From the NCBI RefSeq assembly GCF_002835735.1, contig NZ_PISD01000050.1, positions 1 through 64,000 on the forward strand: a DNA stretch of 64,000 bases. The letters run 5' to 3'. The first letter of the stretch is position 1; each line of letters opens with the position of its first letter. The stretch comes from Cytobacillus horneckiae (lineage in GTDB: Bacteria > Bacillota > Bacilli > Bacillales > Cytobacillaceae). Of this stretch, positions 51,635-60,825 are shown piece by piece. The notes under the pieces were generated by a model, which did not search any database, had not been told where the DNA came from, and saw only the letters and a program-made list of their open reading frames with translations. The translations under genes and the position numbers were made by a program.

Positions 51635-52327
51635 ATGACAAAAACTTTTACTGAAGAACTAAGAATGCATGCAAATGTGATTTGGGAAGAAAATTTTCGC
51701 CATCCTTTTGTTAAAGGTATTGCTGAAGGGAATTTGCCTTTAGAAAACTTTCGGTTTTATGTTATGCAAGACTCCTATTATCTTTCTCACTTCGCAAGAG
51801 TTCAGGCTATTGGGGCAGCGAGAGCAGATGAATTACATACGACAGCAAGAATGGCGGCGCACGCACAAGGAACATATGAAGCTGAGCTTGGCCTGCATGA
51901 GAAGTTCATGAAGCTTCTCAATATAACTAATGCTGAACTTGATGCCTTTGAGCCCGCGCCAACGGCCTATGCATATACATCTCATTTATATAGAGTGGCA
52001 GATTCAGGCACCATCGGAGAAATAATAGCTGCGCTCTTGCCATGCTACTGGATTTATTATGATATTGGCCAAAGCTTTAAAGGAGCGGCACCTACTGAAC
52101 CCATTTATCAAGAATGGATTGCGGCCTATGGAGGCGAATGGTTTGGAAAATTGGTCGTGGAGCAGATTGATAGATTAAATGAATTGGCAGAAAAAGCAAC
52201 AGACCAAGAAAAAAACAAAATGAGGCAGCATTTTTTAATCAGCTGTCAGTATGAACTGCAATTTTGGGAAATGGCATATAAACTGGAAGACTGGTCAGTA
52301 AAAACAAATAAGTCAATCGTGATCTAA
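51635..52327 (+). CDS. tenA: Thiaminase II / aminopyrimidine aminohydrolase
   Basis: A 230-residue helical enzyme that hydrolyses aminopyrimidine breakdown products of thiamine to HMP for salvage. Catalytic Cys137 is in LLPCYWIYYDIG; Asp46 in MQDSYYL and the late Glu in ELQFWEMAYKLE are also present, as is the N-terminal FRHPFVKGIAEGNL. AAAGGAGAGG supports ATG 51635; the frame upstream runs through the riboswitch and is not coding. It is the first gene of the TPP-controlled operon, and its stop overlaps tenI by one base. Confidence 0.97.
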   Translation: MTKTFTEELRMHANVIWEENFRHPFVKGIAEGNLPLENFRFYVMQDSYYLSHFARVQAIGAARADELHTTARMAAHAQGTYEAELGLHEKFMKLLNITNAELDAFEPAPTAYAYTSHLYRVADSGTIGEIIAALLPCYWIYYDIGQSFKGAAPTEPIYQEWIAAYGGEWFGKLVVEQIDRLNELAEKATDQEKNKMRQHFLISCQYELQFWEMAYKLEDWSVKTNKSIVI

Positions 52328-52923
52328 TGGGGAAGCAATTGCATCTTATTTCTGATGGGAGGCTCACCCTTTCAGAATTTGCAAATATAGCCAGTAAAGT
52401 AGAACCATTTGTTGATTTTTTTCATTTGCGGGAAAAAAAGCGGTCTTCGCTGGAATTATACAATGGAGTCCAATTATTGGTGAACAAAGGGATTCCTTTG
52501 CGGAAAATTATCGTTAATGATCGGGTCGATGTTGCTTCTGTCTTTAGCATCGGTATTCAGCTTGCTTTTCATAGCTTGCCTGTAAGGATAGTTAAAAGTC
52601 ATTTCCCAGGAATGCTAATCGGCCGCTCTATTCATTCCATTGAGGAAGCAATTGCTGCAGAAAAGGAAGGAGCAGATTTTGTTATCTATGGACATGTATA
52701 TATGACTGATTCAAAACGAAATCTTCCGCCGAAAGGATTAAATGATTTACGATGCATAAAGGAAAAATCAGATATTCCAGTCATTGCAATTGGCGGCATC
52801 ACCCCGGCAAATGTTGCAGAAGTCATTCAAAGCGGAACAGATGGGATTGCAGTCATGTCGGGAATCCTTTATGCGGATAACCCAGTTCAAGCAGCACAAT
52901 GCTATGCGAAACAACTGAATTAA
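52327..52923 (+). CDS. tenI: Thiazole tautomerase
   Basis: A 198-residue TIM barrel related to ThiE. It isomerises the thiazole product of ThiG to the aromatic tautomer. Landmarks: HLISDGRLTLSEF (residues 6-18), FFHLREKKRSS (about 35-45), GRSIHSIEEA and IYGHVYMTDSKR (about 97-130), and IPVIAIGGITPANVAEVIQSG near 155-175. The lysine pattern and the neighbouring thiO, thiS and thiG favour TenI over ThiE. The ATG overlaps the tenA stop codon (TAATG). Confidence 0.92.
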   Translation: MGKQLHLISDGRLTLSEFANIASKVEPFVDFFHLREKKRSSLELYNGVQLLVNKGIPLRKIIVNDRVDVASVFSIGIQLAFHSLPVRIVKSHFPGMLIGRSIHSIEEAIAAEKEGADFVIYGHVYMTDSKRNLPPKGLNDLRCIKEKSDIPVIAIGGITPANVAEVIQSGTDGIAVMSGILYADNPVQAAQCYAKQLN

Positions 52924-52936
52924 GGAGGAGAGACGA

Positions 52937-54079
52937 CTGAGTAATGCTAGTGATGTGATTGTCGTTGGTGGAGGAATTAATGGCAGTTCAATTGCCTTTC
53001 AGCTGGCGAAAAGAGGATATAAAGTCACGGTAATTGAACAATCAAAAATTGCAGCCAAAGCATCTGGAGCTGCTGCTGGAATGTTAGGTGCACAAACCGA
53101 ATTGATCGGGAACGGCCCGCTGTTTCGATTGGCGCTAAAAAGCCGCGCGATGTTTCCAGCCATTATAGCAGAACTGGAGGAACGATCAGGAATACAAATC
53201 GGTTATGAAACGAAAGGAATTTATAAGGTAGCTGTTTCAGAAAAACATGAGCAGGATCTTAAAGCGTTAATAAAGCTGCATAACACGGCTGGTGAAAAAG
53301 CAGAATGGCTGTCTAATGATGAATTAATCAAGCGTGAACCTGGGTTGGCTAAAAGCATGCTAGGTGCAATGTTCATTCCGGAGGATGGGCAAGTTCAAGC
53401 ATATGAGCTGTCACTTGCATTTGCAAAGGCAGCCATCTCTTTAGGTGTGGAATATCATGATTTTACGACAATACATGATTTTATCATTAAAGATGGGAAA
53501 GTAACAGGCGTTCAAACGAGTCAAGGAGATTTACTATCCGATTCAGTAGTTGTAGCTGCTGGTGCTTGGAGCGGTTTGCTTCTAGAAAAAACGGGAATCA
53601 CTCTACCTGTTTTTCCAGTTAAGGGGGAGTGCTATTCAGTTGTCTCTAATAGGAAGCTGTTGAACAGCACAATCTTTACGGAAGATTGCTATATTGTGCC
53701 AAAGAAGTCTGGAAGATACATTATCGGTGCGACAATGCGGGCGAATACATTTGACGAAAAAGTAACTGTTGGCGGAATCTCTTCATTAATGAATCAAGCG
53801 ACAGCACTCTTGCCAGAAATAGCTAATGCAGAGTGGGAGAAAGCGTGGGCAGGTATAAGGCCAATAAGCGGTGACGGCCTTCCTTTTTTAGGTGAGCATC
53901 CTTATGTTAAGCAATTGTACATTGCCACAGGACATTACAGAAACGGGATTCTTTTGGCACCGGCAACAGGTGAACTAATGGCAGACTACTTAGATGGAAG
54001 AAGAGAGCCCTTCATGCCTTTTGGCCTGTCCCGATTAGATCCTAATCATTTGTTTAAAGGAGAAAGTAAATGCATCTAA
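52937..54079 (+). CDS. thiO: Glycine oxidase
   Basis: A FAD enzyme of about 380 residues that oxidises glycine to the iminoglycine used by ThiG for the thiazole ring. The dinucleotide motif is VIVVGGGINGSSIAFQLAKR near the N-terminus, followed by ASGAAAGMLGAQTE; GIRPISGDGLPFLG and ATGHYRNGILLAPATGE (about 307-350 from the GTG) complete the family. The annotated start is debatable: GTG 52955 begins right at the first strand with no Shine-Dalgarno nearby, whereas AAGGAGG lies eight bases before CTG 52937, which adds SNASDV. I favour CTG. It overlaps thiS by ten bases. Confidence 0.92.
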   Translation: MSNASDVIVVGGGINGSSIAFQLAKRGYKVTVIEQSKIAAKASGAAAGMLGAQTELIGNGPLFRLALKSRAMFPAIIAELEERSGIQIGYETKGIYKVAVSEKHEQDLKALIKLHNTAGEKAEWLSNDELIKREPGLAKSMLGAMFIPEDGQVQAYELSLAFAKAAISLGVEYHDFTTIHDFIIKDGKVTGVQTSQGDLLSDSVVVAAGAWSGLLLEKTGITLPVFPVKGECYSVVSNRKLLNSTIFTEDCYIVPKKSGRYIIGATMRANTFDEKVTVGGISSLMNQATALLPEIANAEWEKAWAGIRPISGDGLPFLGEHPYVKQLYIATGHYRNGILLAPATGELMADYLDGRREPFMPFGLSRLDPNHLFKGESKCI

Positions 54080-54270
54080 TCATCAATGGGAAAGAAATGC
54101 ACACTCCAGATTCAATATCAGTCACGGAATTATTAACCCATTTACAATTGGAAGATAAGATGGCCATTGTCGAAATCAATGAATCTATTATTAATAAATC
54201 AAGTTATGAAGTAACAAAATTAGCTGATGGTGACCGCATTGAAATTGTTCACTTTGTAGGAGGAGGATAA
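54070..54270 (+). CDS. thiS: Sulfur carrier protein ThiS
   Basis: A 66-residue ubiquitin-like protein ending in the obligatory di-glycine tail (IVHFVGGG). ThiF adenylates this tail, which then carries sulfur as a thiocarboxylate to ThiG. The length and [19 protein letters not shown] start are typical. AAAGGAGAAAG precedes the ATG inside the thiO end. thiG follows by one base. Confidence 0.96.
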   Translation: MHLIINGKEMHTPDSISVTELLTHLQLEDKMAIVEINESIINKSSYEVTKLADGDRIEIVHFVGGG

Positions 54271-54271
54271 A

Positions 54272-55039
54272 ATGTTAACAATAGGTCCATATGAATTCAA
54301 TTCCCGTTTGCTGCTTGGTACAGGCAAATATCCGAACATGGAAATTCAACAACATGCAGTTGAGGCTTCTGCTGCTGAAGTGCTGACATTTGCCGTCCGA
54401 CGCATGAATATTTTTGCTGATGACCAGCCAAACTTTCTGGAAAATATTGATTTGACAAAATATAAGCTGCTCCCTAATACTGCTGGAGCTAAAACAGCCG
54501 ATGAGGCGGTTAGGATTGCTAGGCTTTCGAGGGCTTCTGGGCTTTGTGATATGGTCAAGGTAGAAGTGATTGGCTGTGACAAAACGCTTCTTCCGGACCC
54601 GATTGAAACACTGAAGGCGTCGGAAACATTATTAGGTGAAGGGTTTATTGTTCTTCCATATACTTCAGATGATGTAGTTCTAGCAAGGAAGCTTGAGGAG
54701 CTGGGCTGCCATGCTGTGATGCCCTGCGCCTCTCCAATAGGTTCTGGCCAGGGGATAATAAATCCATTGAATTTGCAATTTATCATTGACCAAGCTTCTG
54801 TACCAATCATAGTTGATGCAGGTGTGGGAGGTCCGGCAGATGCTGCATTAGCAATGGAAATGGGAGCGGATGGTGTATTATTAAATACTGCTGTTTCTGC
54901 AGCAAAAGATCCTGTGAAAATGGCAATAGCAATGAAGCAGGCAGTAGAAGCAGGAAGGCTCGGCTATGAAGCAGGGAGAATAGAGAAGAAATATTTTGCG
55001 ACAGCCAGCAGTCCATCGGAAGGAATGATATCTAGTTGA
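54272..55039 (+). CDS. thiG: Thiazole synthase
   Basis: A 255-residue TIM barrel that forms the thiazole phosphate ring from DXP, iminoglycine and ThiS-thiocarboxylate. Landmarks: [15 protein letters not shown] (about 11-25), [14 protein letters not shown] (about 66-79), the Schiff-base region [17 protein letters not shown], and [20 protein letters not shown] near 180-199. AGGAGG precedes. It overlaps thiF by four bases (TTGA). Confidence 0.97.
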   Translation: MLTIGPYEFNSRLLLGTGKYPNMEIQQHAVEASAAEVLTFAVRRMNIFADDQPNFLENIDLTKYKLLPNTAGAKTADEAVRIARLSRASGLCDMVKVEVIGCDKTLLPDPIETLKASETLLGEGFIVLPYTSDDVVLARKLEELGCHAVMPCASPIGSGQGIINPLNLQFIIDQASVPIIVDAGVGGPADAALAMEMGADGVLLNTAVSAAKDPVKMAIAMKQAVEAGRLGYEAGRIEKKYFATASSPSEGMISS

Positions 55040-56055
55040 ATAATCGCTATTCCAGGCAGGTGCTGTTTGCACCTATAGGCAGCGCAGGGCAAAAAAAACT
55101 GATGCTGAAGCATGTCCTCATTGTCGGTGCAGGAGCTTTGGGAGCAGCCAACGCGGAAATCCTTGCGAGGGCTGGAGTCGGCAATCTAACAATCGCTGAT
55201 CGAGATTATGTAGAATGGAGCAATCTTCAGCGTCAGCAGCTTTATAGTGAAGAGGATGCAATGAAGAGAGTGCCTAAAGCTATTGCTGCTGCCAATCGGA
55301 TAAATGCGATAAATTCAGAAGTGAAGATTCACCCGGTTATTATCGATGTTGGGGTACAAGAATTAGAAGAATTAACGATAGGAATTGATCTCATCATCGA
55401 CGCTACAGACAACTTTGACATCCGGCGAATCATCAATGATGTTGCCCAAAAACGAGACATTCCGTGGATTTATGGAGGCTGTGTCGGCAGTTACGGTTTA
55501 AGCTTCACCGTCATTCCAGGCGTTTCACCGTGTTTGGCGTGCTTGATGGAGGCATTTCCGCTAGAAGGAATGACATGTGATACGGTTGGGGTGATACAGC
55601 CTGCTATTCAAATGGTGGTCTCACATCAATCATCAGAAGCGCTAAAAATATTATCGGAGGACTTACAATCGTTAAGAAAAACACTTGTGTCGTTTGATCT
55701 TTGGAAAAACCATTACAGCTCAATCGATGTTTCTTCCATGAAAAAACAAGAATGCCTATCTTGCGGCATAAATAAAACATATCCTAATCTGTCATACAAT
55801 CAACAAACAAAAGCAGCAATTCTTTGCGGAAGAGATACCGTTCAAATAAGGCCACCAGAACCTAAGAATATGAATCTTAATCATTTAGCCCAAATGATTA
55901 GCGGACAAGGATTGAAAGTGGAGCAAAACCCATTTTTGCTTTCCGTTTCAATGGACAATTGCCGCCTAGTTATTTTTAAAGATGGCCGAGTCCTTGTCCA
56001 TGGAGTCTCTGACATTGCGCAGGCGAAATCGATTTACCACCGATATTTAGGGTAG
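55036..56055 (+). CDS. thiF: ThiS adenylyltransferase
   Basis: A 339-residue E1-like enzyme that adenylates the ThiS C-terminus. The ATP-binding region [19 protein letters not shown] (about 30-48), [16 protein letters not shown] (about 55-70) and two Cys pairs (CLAC near 170 and CLSC near 236) that hold zinc are visible. The last 80 residues form a rhodanese-unrelated tail seen in Bacillus ThiF/MoeB proteins. The start is TTG 55036 overlapping the thiG stop. It is the last gene of the operon; the thiD found in the B. subtilis operon is absent. Confidence 0.93.
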   Translation: MNNRYSRQVLFAPIGSAGQKKLMLKHVLIVGAGALGAANAEILARAGVGNLTIADRDYVEWSNLQRQQLYSEEDAMKRVPKAIAAANRINAINSEVKIHPVIIDVGVQELEELTIGIDLIIDATDNFDIRRIINDVAQKRDIPWIYGGCVGSYGLSFTVIPGVSPCLACLMEAFPLEGMTCDTVGVIQPAIQMVVSHQSSEALKILSEDLQSLRKTLVSFDLWKNHYSSIDVSSMKKQECLSCGINKTYPNLSYNQQTKAAILCGRDTVQIRPPEPKNMNLNHLAQMISGQGLKVEQNPFLLSVSMDNCRLVIFKDGRVLVHGVSDIAQAKSIYHRYLG

Positions 56056-56074
56056 ACATGCATGAAATATAATG

Positions 56075-56106
56075 CCCCTCAGAAGCGTGTGCCTTCTTCT
56101 GAGGGG
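56075..56106. terminator. Hairpin between thiF and the convergent MFS gene
   Basis: CCCCTCAGAAG/CTTCTGAGGGG is a perfect 11-base stem. The T tract is weak on both strands, but the position between convergent genes supports termination. Confidence 0.6.
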
Positions 56107-56133
56107 TATTACAGTTTCTGGATAATATATAAT

Positions 56134-57357
56134 TTAGCTGGATAATATTTTGTAACTTTCCTGCTGCTTTGCAGGAAGGCTACGAAACAAGTAAATGACA
56201 ATGAAAGATAATGCACCAAGCAAGGCGAAAATATATCTAATATCAATGATAGCGGAGAGCATCCCAGTCATAAATCCTGACAGTGGCAAAGCGCATTGCA
56301 TCAGCATAATCATGATGCCATTCACTCTCCCGAACATATATAAAGGAATAATCTTTTGCCTTAAAGTTCGGTTTAATACGTTGAACATAATTACAGGTGC
56401 ACTTTGAATGGCTACTCCGATCAATAAGGTGAAAACATTCCAGCTTATAGAAATCCAAATAAATCCGAGTGAGCTGATAACTAAATTAATCATCATTAAT
56501 TGTAAAGTGTTTTTCCCATTACTAAGAAAATTCACTAAAAAAATTGCAGCAATTTGTGCCGCAGCTGCCACGCCGTATACTAAGCCTAGTTGTTCGGAAT
56601 TTAACAAAAGCTTGTCCCGCGAAAAATACACGAGCATACTGATTAATGCACCGTTTGCGATATTGACCATTAAAATTAATAGTGTAAGCGCACGTAATAG
56701 GGGGTGCTGAAATAGAAAGGAAACTCCTTCAAAAAAATGGTTAAGGGATAAGGCTTTTTTCTTTCTGTTAAGCACAATCTCATCATAAATTCTTAAAAAT
56801 ATAGTGGAAAAAATAATAGGGATAAAAGCTGAACCTGCCAAAAGTAGCACATAGTAAACACCTATTTTACTAATAAGAAATCCCCCTAAAATACTACCAA
56901 ACAAGACTGAAGAAGTGTCTATAAATTGATAAAAGGAGTTGATTTTTAGTAGTTTATCTTTTCTAAATAAAAGTGGAATCATCGTGCTATTCACTACTGA
57001 AAACGAAGCATTAAAGCAGGCAATTAGAAAGCCTATCAAGTAAATATTCCAAATTTGCAGAGCATTAGTTATTGACAGAACAGGTATTAAGCTTACCAAC
57101 CATCCTTGTATGATTGCACATAATATTAATAAAGTTTTTTGTGAGAAGTGATCAGCCAACCGCCCTGCTAGCGGAGAAATAAAGATATACGGCAAGGTTT
57201 GTAATAAAAACATTGTTCCCATACTGACTGATGATTGTGTAATCTCGTAAATCAGCCAAGGAATAGCAAGAACAAATATTTTATCTCCAAGTTTATAAGT
57301 GAATGTACCAGTAAGATATAAGATCGTATTTCTTTCCACCCATATAGAATTTTTCAA
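56134..57357 (-). CDS. MFS exporter (MFS_3, drug/siderophore exporter-like)
   Basis: A 407-residue protein with 12 membrane helices. The N-terminal YLTGTFTYKLGDKIFVLAIP and ISPLAGRLADHFSQKTLLI (motif A, about 56-74) are typical of the MFS_3/EntS-like group. It most likely exports a small molecule. It is divergent from an SgrR-like regulator with only about 95 bases between the start codons, echoing the E. coli sgrR-setA (sugar efflux) arrangement, which makes sugar or sugar-analogue export a fair guess. Confidence 0.82.
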   Translation of the reverse strand: MKNSIWVERNTILYLTGTFTYKLGDKIFVLAIPWLIYEITQSSVSMGTMFLLQTLPYIFISPLAGRLADHFSQKTLLILCAIIQGWLVSLIPVLSITNALQIWNIYLIGFLIACFNASFSVVNSTMIPLLFRKDKLLKINSFYQFIDTSSVLFGSILGGFLISKIGVYYVLLLAGSAFIPIIFSTIFLRIYDEIVLNRKKKALSLNHFFEGVSFLFQHPLLRALTLLILMVNIANGALISMLVYFSRDKLLLNSEQLGLVYGVAAAAQIAAIFLVNFLSNGKNTLQLMMINLVISSLGFIWISISWNVFTLLIGVAIQSAPVIMFNVLNRTLRQKIIPLYMFGRVNGIMIMLMQCALPLSGFMTGMLSAIIDIRYIFALLGALSFIVIYLFRSLPAKQQESYKILSS

Positions 57358-57451
57358 GTGAATCCTCCTCCCTATTGCTATTATTTACTTTTCCAAAAGT
57401 GGTAAAAAGGTTAAAATTAAGAAAATTTTGTCCCCTTTAATGAGGTGTTCT

Positions 57452-59176
57452 ATGATGAATGAACGATATATCAGCTTGCGCACATTTCTTTATGAACGCG
57501 AACGAAATCTCGAATGTGAATGTAAAATAGAAGAGCTAGAACCAATTTGGTTTTGCACAAAGAAAAATGTAAAAAGAATACTGCATCAGTTGATGAATCG
57601 AAAATGTTTAATCTACATACCAGGCAGAGGAAGAGGAAACATCTCAAAAATCATATTTTCTCGACCGTTTAAGGAAGAAATAGATGAGTATTTACAGCAG
57701 TGTATCAATCAAGGAAATTTGGAAGAAGTGGTTCAAATGATGCGTTCACCAATACCAAAGAGCTGGTTAGTGGACGCAACAGGAAAGATTCACAAAATGC
57801 TCGGACTCCATACCGACACCAATGAGAAGGATATTCTCCATGCATTAAAAACAAGGGAAATCACAACACTTGATCCTTTAAGAGTTAAGATTGCTTTTGA
57901 AACCCATCTTATTCAGCATTTAGGCGACACCCTAATCAGATATGACGAAAAATCAGACAGAATTATTCCCCATTTAGCACATCACTATAAGGCAGATCAT
58001 GATTATCGTGCATGGACATTTTTTATTAGAAAAGGAGTTGTTTTTCACGATCAAAGTGAGATGACAAGTAAAGATATTTTCTTTACGATTAATAGAATAA
58101 AAGGTGACTCACAAAATTACTCATGGCTAGTGGATGATATTGAGCGGGTAAATTGTCTCGGCCCATATAAAATAACCATTCATTTAAAACGGTCGAACCC
58201 TTTTTTTATTCGCTATTTAGCAGCGCCAACTTTTTGTATATTACCTGCTCATCTGAATTTTACAGAACAGGAATGGATTGGTACCGGTCCATTTATGCTT
58301 GGAGAAAAAACTCAAAATAAATTAATTTTAAAAGCAAATAATCATTACTTTAAAGAGCGACCATTAATAGACGAAATTCATATTCACCATATATCTAAAG
58401 ATGCTGCAGAAACAATATATTTCACTGTAGATAAAAACGAGCAAACAACTAAAACAAGCTATCATAGTATTGATGATTCTGGCTTTCAATTTTTATCATT
58501 TAATTTCAACCGACCTTTACTGCAAAAAATAGCATTCAGAGAAGCTTTGTTCCATGTTTTTGATGTTCAGAAGATGATAGTAGAGCTTCATTTAGAGGCA
58601 AAGGAATCCTCGAGCTTTAATATTGGAAGGTCAAAACAGCAGATAAGAGATGTAACAAAGATTCCACAACTGCTAAATCAATCAGAATACACTGGGGAGG
58701 AATTAGTTCTTTTTCATTTTGCCAACGATTATGCCATCAATGCTGCATGCTGGCTAAAAAAGGAGGCAAATCATTTTGGGGTGAACATAAAATTATATGA
58801 AGCATCATATGAAGCGTTTTATGAAAGTGATGTGTTGGAAGAAGCTGACTTATTATTTATGGGACTGTCACTGTTTTCAGACAAACATCTAGCTTTCTTA
58901 AGTGGATTTAGAAATAAGGCATTAATTTTTAATCAAGTTTTTCCCGAAGAAGCAGAACAGTTCATTGAGGCAGAATTGTTTAAATTCGAGCATTCAAATC
59001 AACTCGATGAAAGGGAGAAAATGATGGAGAAAATCGAAGCCTATATTAGAGCCAATTATATTTCCTTGTTTTTGTATCACCCGATTGTGAATCGGCCTTT
59101 AGATTCAATAATAAGAGATGTTATTCCTCATTCATTCGGACATCTGGATTTTACAAAGCTATGGATTGAGCAATAA
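57452..59176 (+). CDS. SgrR-family transcriptional regulator
   Basis: A protein of about 574 residues. The first 110 residues form the SgrR_N winged helix (RYISLRTFLYERERNLE, then KKNVKRILHQLMNRKCLIYI and PGRGRGNISKI). The rest is a family 5 solute-binding domain: TLDPLRVKIAFETHLIQHLGDTL (about 148-170), AWTFFIRKGVVFHD and TGPFMLGE. SgrR proteins bind a small molecule in the binding-protein-like domain and activate neighbouring genes. GAGGTG lies four bases before ATG 57452 and seven before ATG 57455, so either start is possible. It is divergent from an MFS exporter, the probable target. Confidence 0.88.
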   Translation: MMNERYISLRTFLYERERNLECECKIEELEPIWFCTKKNVKRILHQLMNRKCLIYIPGRGRGNISKIIFSRPFKEEIDEYLQQCINQGNLEEVVQMMRSPIPKSWLVDATGKIHKMLGLHTDTNEKDILHALKTREITTLDPLRVKIAFETHLIQHLGDTLIRYDEKSDRIIPHLAHHYKADHDYRAWTFFIRKGVVFHDQSEMTSKDIFFTINRIKGDSQNYSWLVDDIERVNCLGPYKITIHLKRSNPFFIRYLAAPTFCILPAHLNFTEQEWIGTGPFMLGEKTQNKLILKANNHYFKERPLIDEIHIHHISKDAAETIYFTVDKNEQTTKTSYHSIDDSGFQFLSFNFNRPLLQKIAFREALFHVFDVQKMIVELHLEAKESSSFNIGRSKQQIRDVTKIPQLLNQSEYTGEELVLFHFANDYAINAACWLKKEANHFGVNIKLYEASYEAFYESDVLEEADLLFMGLSLFSDKHLAFLSGFRNKALIFNQVFPEEAEQFIEAELFKFEHSNQLDEREKMMEKIEAYIRANYISLFLYHPIVNRPLDSIIRDVIPHSFGHLDFTKLWIEQ

Positions 59177-59328
59177 CCAAAATCATCATTCAGTGAGAAG
59201 TCACTTTAATTTAATTCATCCCCATTTTATGTTAGGATTTTAAAAATATCTTTTTTTTCTTCACATCAATGGTTTGTACGTCACATTTTATAAATAATGG
59301 AAGCGTGATTACATGAAAGGTGGAAAAA

Positions 59329-60003
59329 ATGAACAATCAATGGGATATATTGAAAGATTCTCTTTCTGAAATAGCCGTTTTTTCAAATCCCAACAATAAA
59401 CCAGTTTCTATTGAAAAATATAACAGTAGTTTAGACTGTATTGGCATAGGAACAGACGCGGCTGTTTTTCGATCTAATCTGGTACCTCGTTTTGCATTTA
59501 AGGTTTTTGCAGAGGATAAATTGCATAAATTACATGAAGAAGAGCGTGTATACAGCATGCTTGGCAATTCACCTAGATTTGCGTCATGTTTTGGTACTCA
59601 TCATAATGTGCTCGTATTATCATATGAAGATGGTGATACACTATATGATTGTATTGTTAAAGGTACACATATCTCAGAACAGGTCATTATCGATGTTGAT
59701 CAAGCTAGAAACCATGCAATTGAAAAAGGTTTGAATCCTCGAGATATTCATTTGAAAAATATTATCATGCAAAATGGGAGAGCAAAGCTGATCGATGTTT
59801 CTGAATATAATAAGCCAGGAAATGACTTTCGATGGGAGCATTTAAAAAAGGCTTATGAGGAATATTATTCAATAATAGATGGCAAAAAAGTCCCTGTTTG
59901 GCTGGTGGATTTATTAAGAGAAAGCTATAATCAGAGAAGCAGCAATCAAACTTATGAAGACTTTATGAAAAGTATTTTAAAGTTTAAAGCTTTATTAAAA
60001 TAA
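59329..60003 (+). CDS. Protein kinase-like protein (YrzF-like)
   Basis: A 224-residue protein with a pared-down kinase fold. IGIGTDAAVFRS (about 33-44) is the glycine-rich loop, FAFKVF (about 50-55) holds the ATP-binding Lys, LNPRDIHLKNIIM (about 133-145) is the catalytic loop with Asp, and AKLIDVSEYN (about 150-159) is the metal-binding DFG equivalent. It resembles B. subtilis YrzF, a putative serine/threonine kinase. AAAGGTGG supports ATG 59329 rather than GTG 59320. Substrate unknown. Confidence 0.82.
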   Translation: MNNQWDILKDSLSEIAVFSNPNNKPVSIEKYNSSLDCIGIGTDAAVFRSNLVPRFAFKVFAEDKLHKLHEEERVYSMLGNSPRFASCFGTHHNVLVLSYEDGDTLYDCIVKGTHISEQVIIDVDQARNHAIEKGLNPRDIHLKNIIMQNGRAKLIDVSEYNKPGNDFRWEHLKKAYEEYYSIIDGKKVPVWLVDLLRESYNQRSSNQTYEDFMKSILKFKALLK

Positions 60004-60005
60004 TA

Positions 60006-60035
60006 AAAGAGCTGAGCAACTGTTGCTCAGCTTTT
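60006..60035 (+). terminator. Terminator of the kinase-like gene
   Basis: GAGCTGAGCAAC pairs with GTTGCTCAGC across a one-base loop and runs into TTTT. Confidence 0.8.
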
Positions 60036-60078
60036 CTTACGTCATTTTTAAAAGATTTTCTGATGAAATCAGTTCAAA

Positions 60079-60693
60079 TTAATAAAATTTGGCAATTCGA
60101 TTTAACGGCAAGCGAGTTGAATTAAATGCTGGTGCAGCAGCTTTCCCGATTGCAATTAAAGTAATTGGGAAGATATTTTCTTCTAAATTATACTTTTCTG
60201 CAAATGCAGCTTTATTAAATCCGCCCATAACCACTGTGTCTAATCCGCGCTCTTTAGCCAGCAATAAGATTTGCATGGAAATAAGCCCAGCATCATAGCT
60301 GGCAATATTCATTAACGCTTCTTTAGGAGCATTTGGATAGAGTTTGAAAGTATTTTCAATTGTGCGGTCAGCAATGGACTGATCCATATAGCCAGCCTCA
60401 ACATTAAGCTTATATATTTCTTCGACATTTTTATATGCAGTCATATCTCCTAAAACAGCAATAACAGCCGAAGAATCTTCAATTTGCGCTTGATTGTTGG
60501 CAATGCTTCTTAATTCCTTCTTCATTTCTTGATCTTGAATAACAATAAATCTCCATGATTGCAGGTTGCTTGATGAAGGTGCACTAGTCGCAAGAGATAA
60601 AAGATCCTCAAGCTCACTTTCTTTGATTTTATAATCAGGGTCATAGCTACGTACTGATTTGCGGTCATTCATAATTTTTTCTAGCTCACTCAT
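60079..60693 (-). CDS. Nitroreductase-family flavoprotein
   Basis: A 204-residue FMN enzyme. DRKSVRSYDPDYKI (about 10-23) and SAPSSSNLQSWRFIVIQDQ (about 37-55) bind FMN; GLISMQILLLAKERGLDTVVMGG (about 136-158) is the dimer and flavin region. It would reduce nitro groups, quinones or other activated substrates with NAD(P)H. GGAGGG precedes the ATG. It is divergent from an HxlR regulator, and twin operators lie between them, so it is probably induced by an electrophile or redox stress. Confidence 0.9.
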   Translation of the reverse strand: MSELEKIMNDRKSVRSYDPDYKIKESELEDLLSLATSAPSSSNLQSWRFIVIQDQEMKKELRSIANNQAQIEDSSAVIAVLGDMTAYKNVEEIYKLNVEAGYMDQSIADRTIENTFKLYPNAPKEALMNIASYDAGLISMQILLLAKERGLDTVVMGGFNKAAFAEKYNLEENIFPITLIAIGKAAAPAFNSTRLPLNRIAKFY

Positions 60694-60708
60694 TACATTT
60701 CCCTCCTG

Positions 60709-60758
60709 AACTTATTAATAGTAAGTTTTACAATTATCAACTTACCATTAGTAAGTTG
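60709..60758. promoter_or_regulatory. Twin palindromic operators for the HxlR regulator
   Basis: AACTTATTAATAGTAAGTT (60709-60727) and CAACTTACCATTAGTAAGTTG (60738-60758) share the AACTTAy-n5/6-GTAAGTT palindrome. Their centres are 30 bases apart, about three helical turns, in the divergent nitroreductase/HxlR spacer. Confidence 0.7.
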
Positions 60759-60825
60759 ATGTGTCAATTTTTTCATTTCATGCTATGATAGTTTTAAAAT
60801 TAGATGGAATGAAAGGAGAATACAT

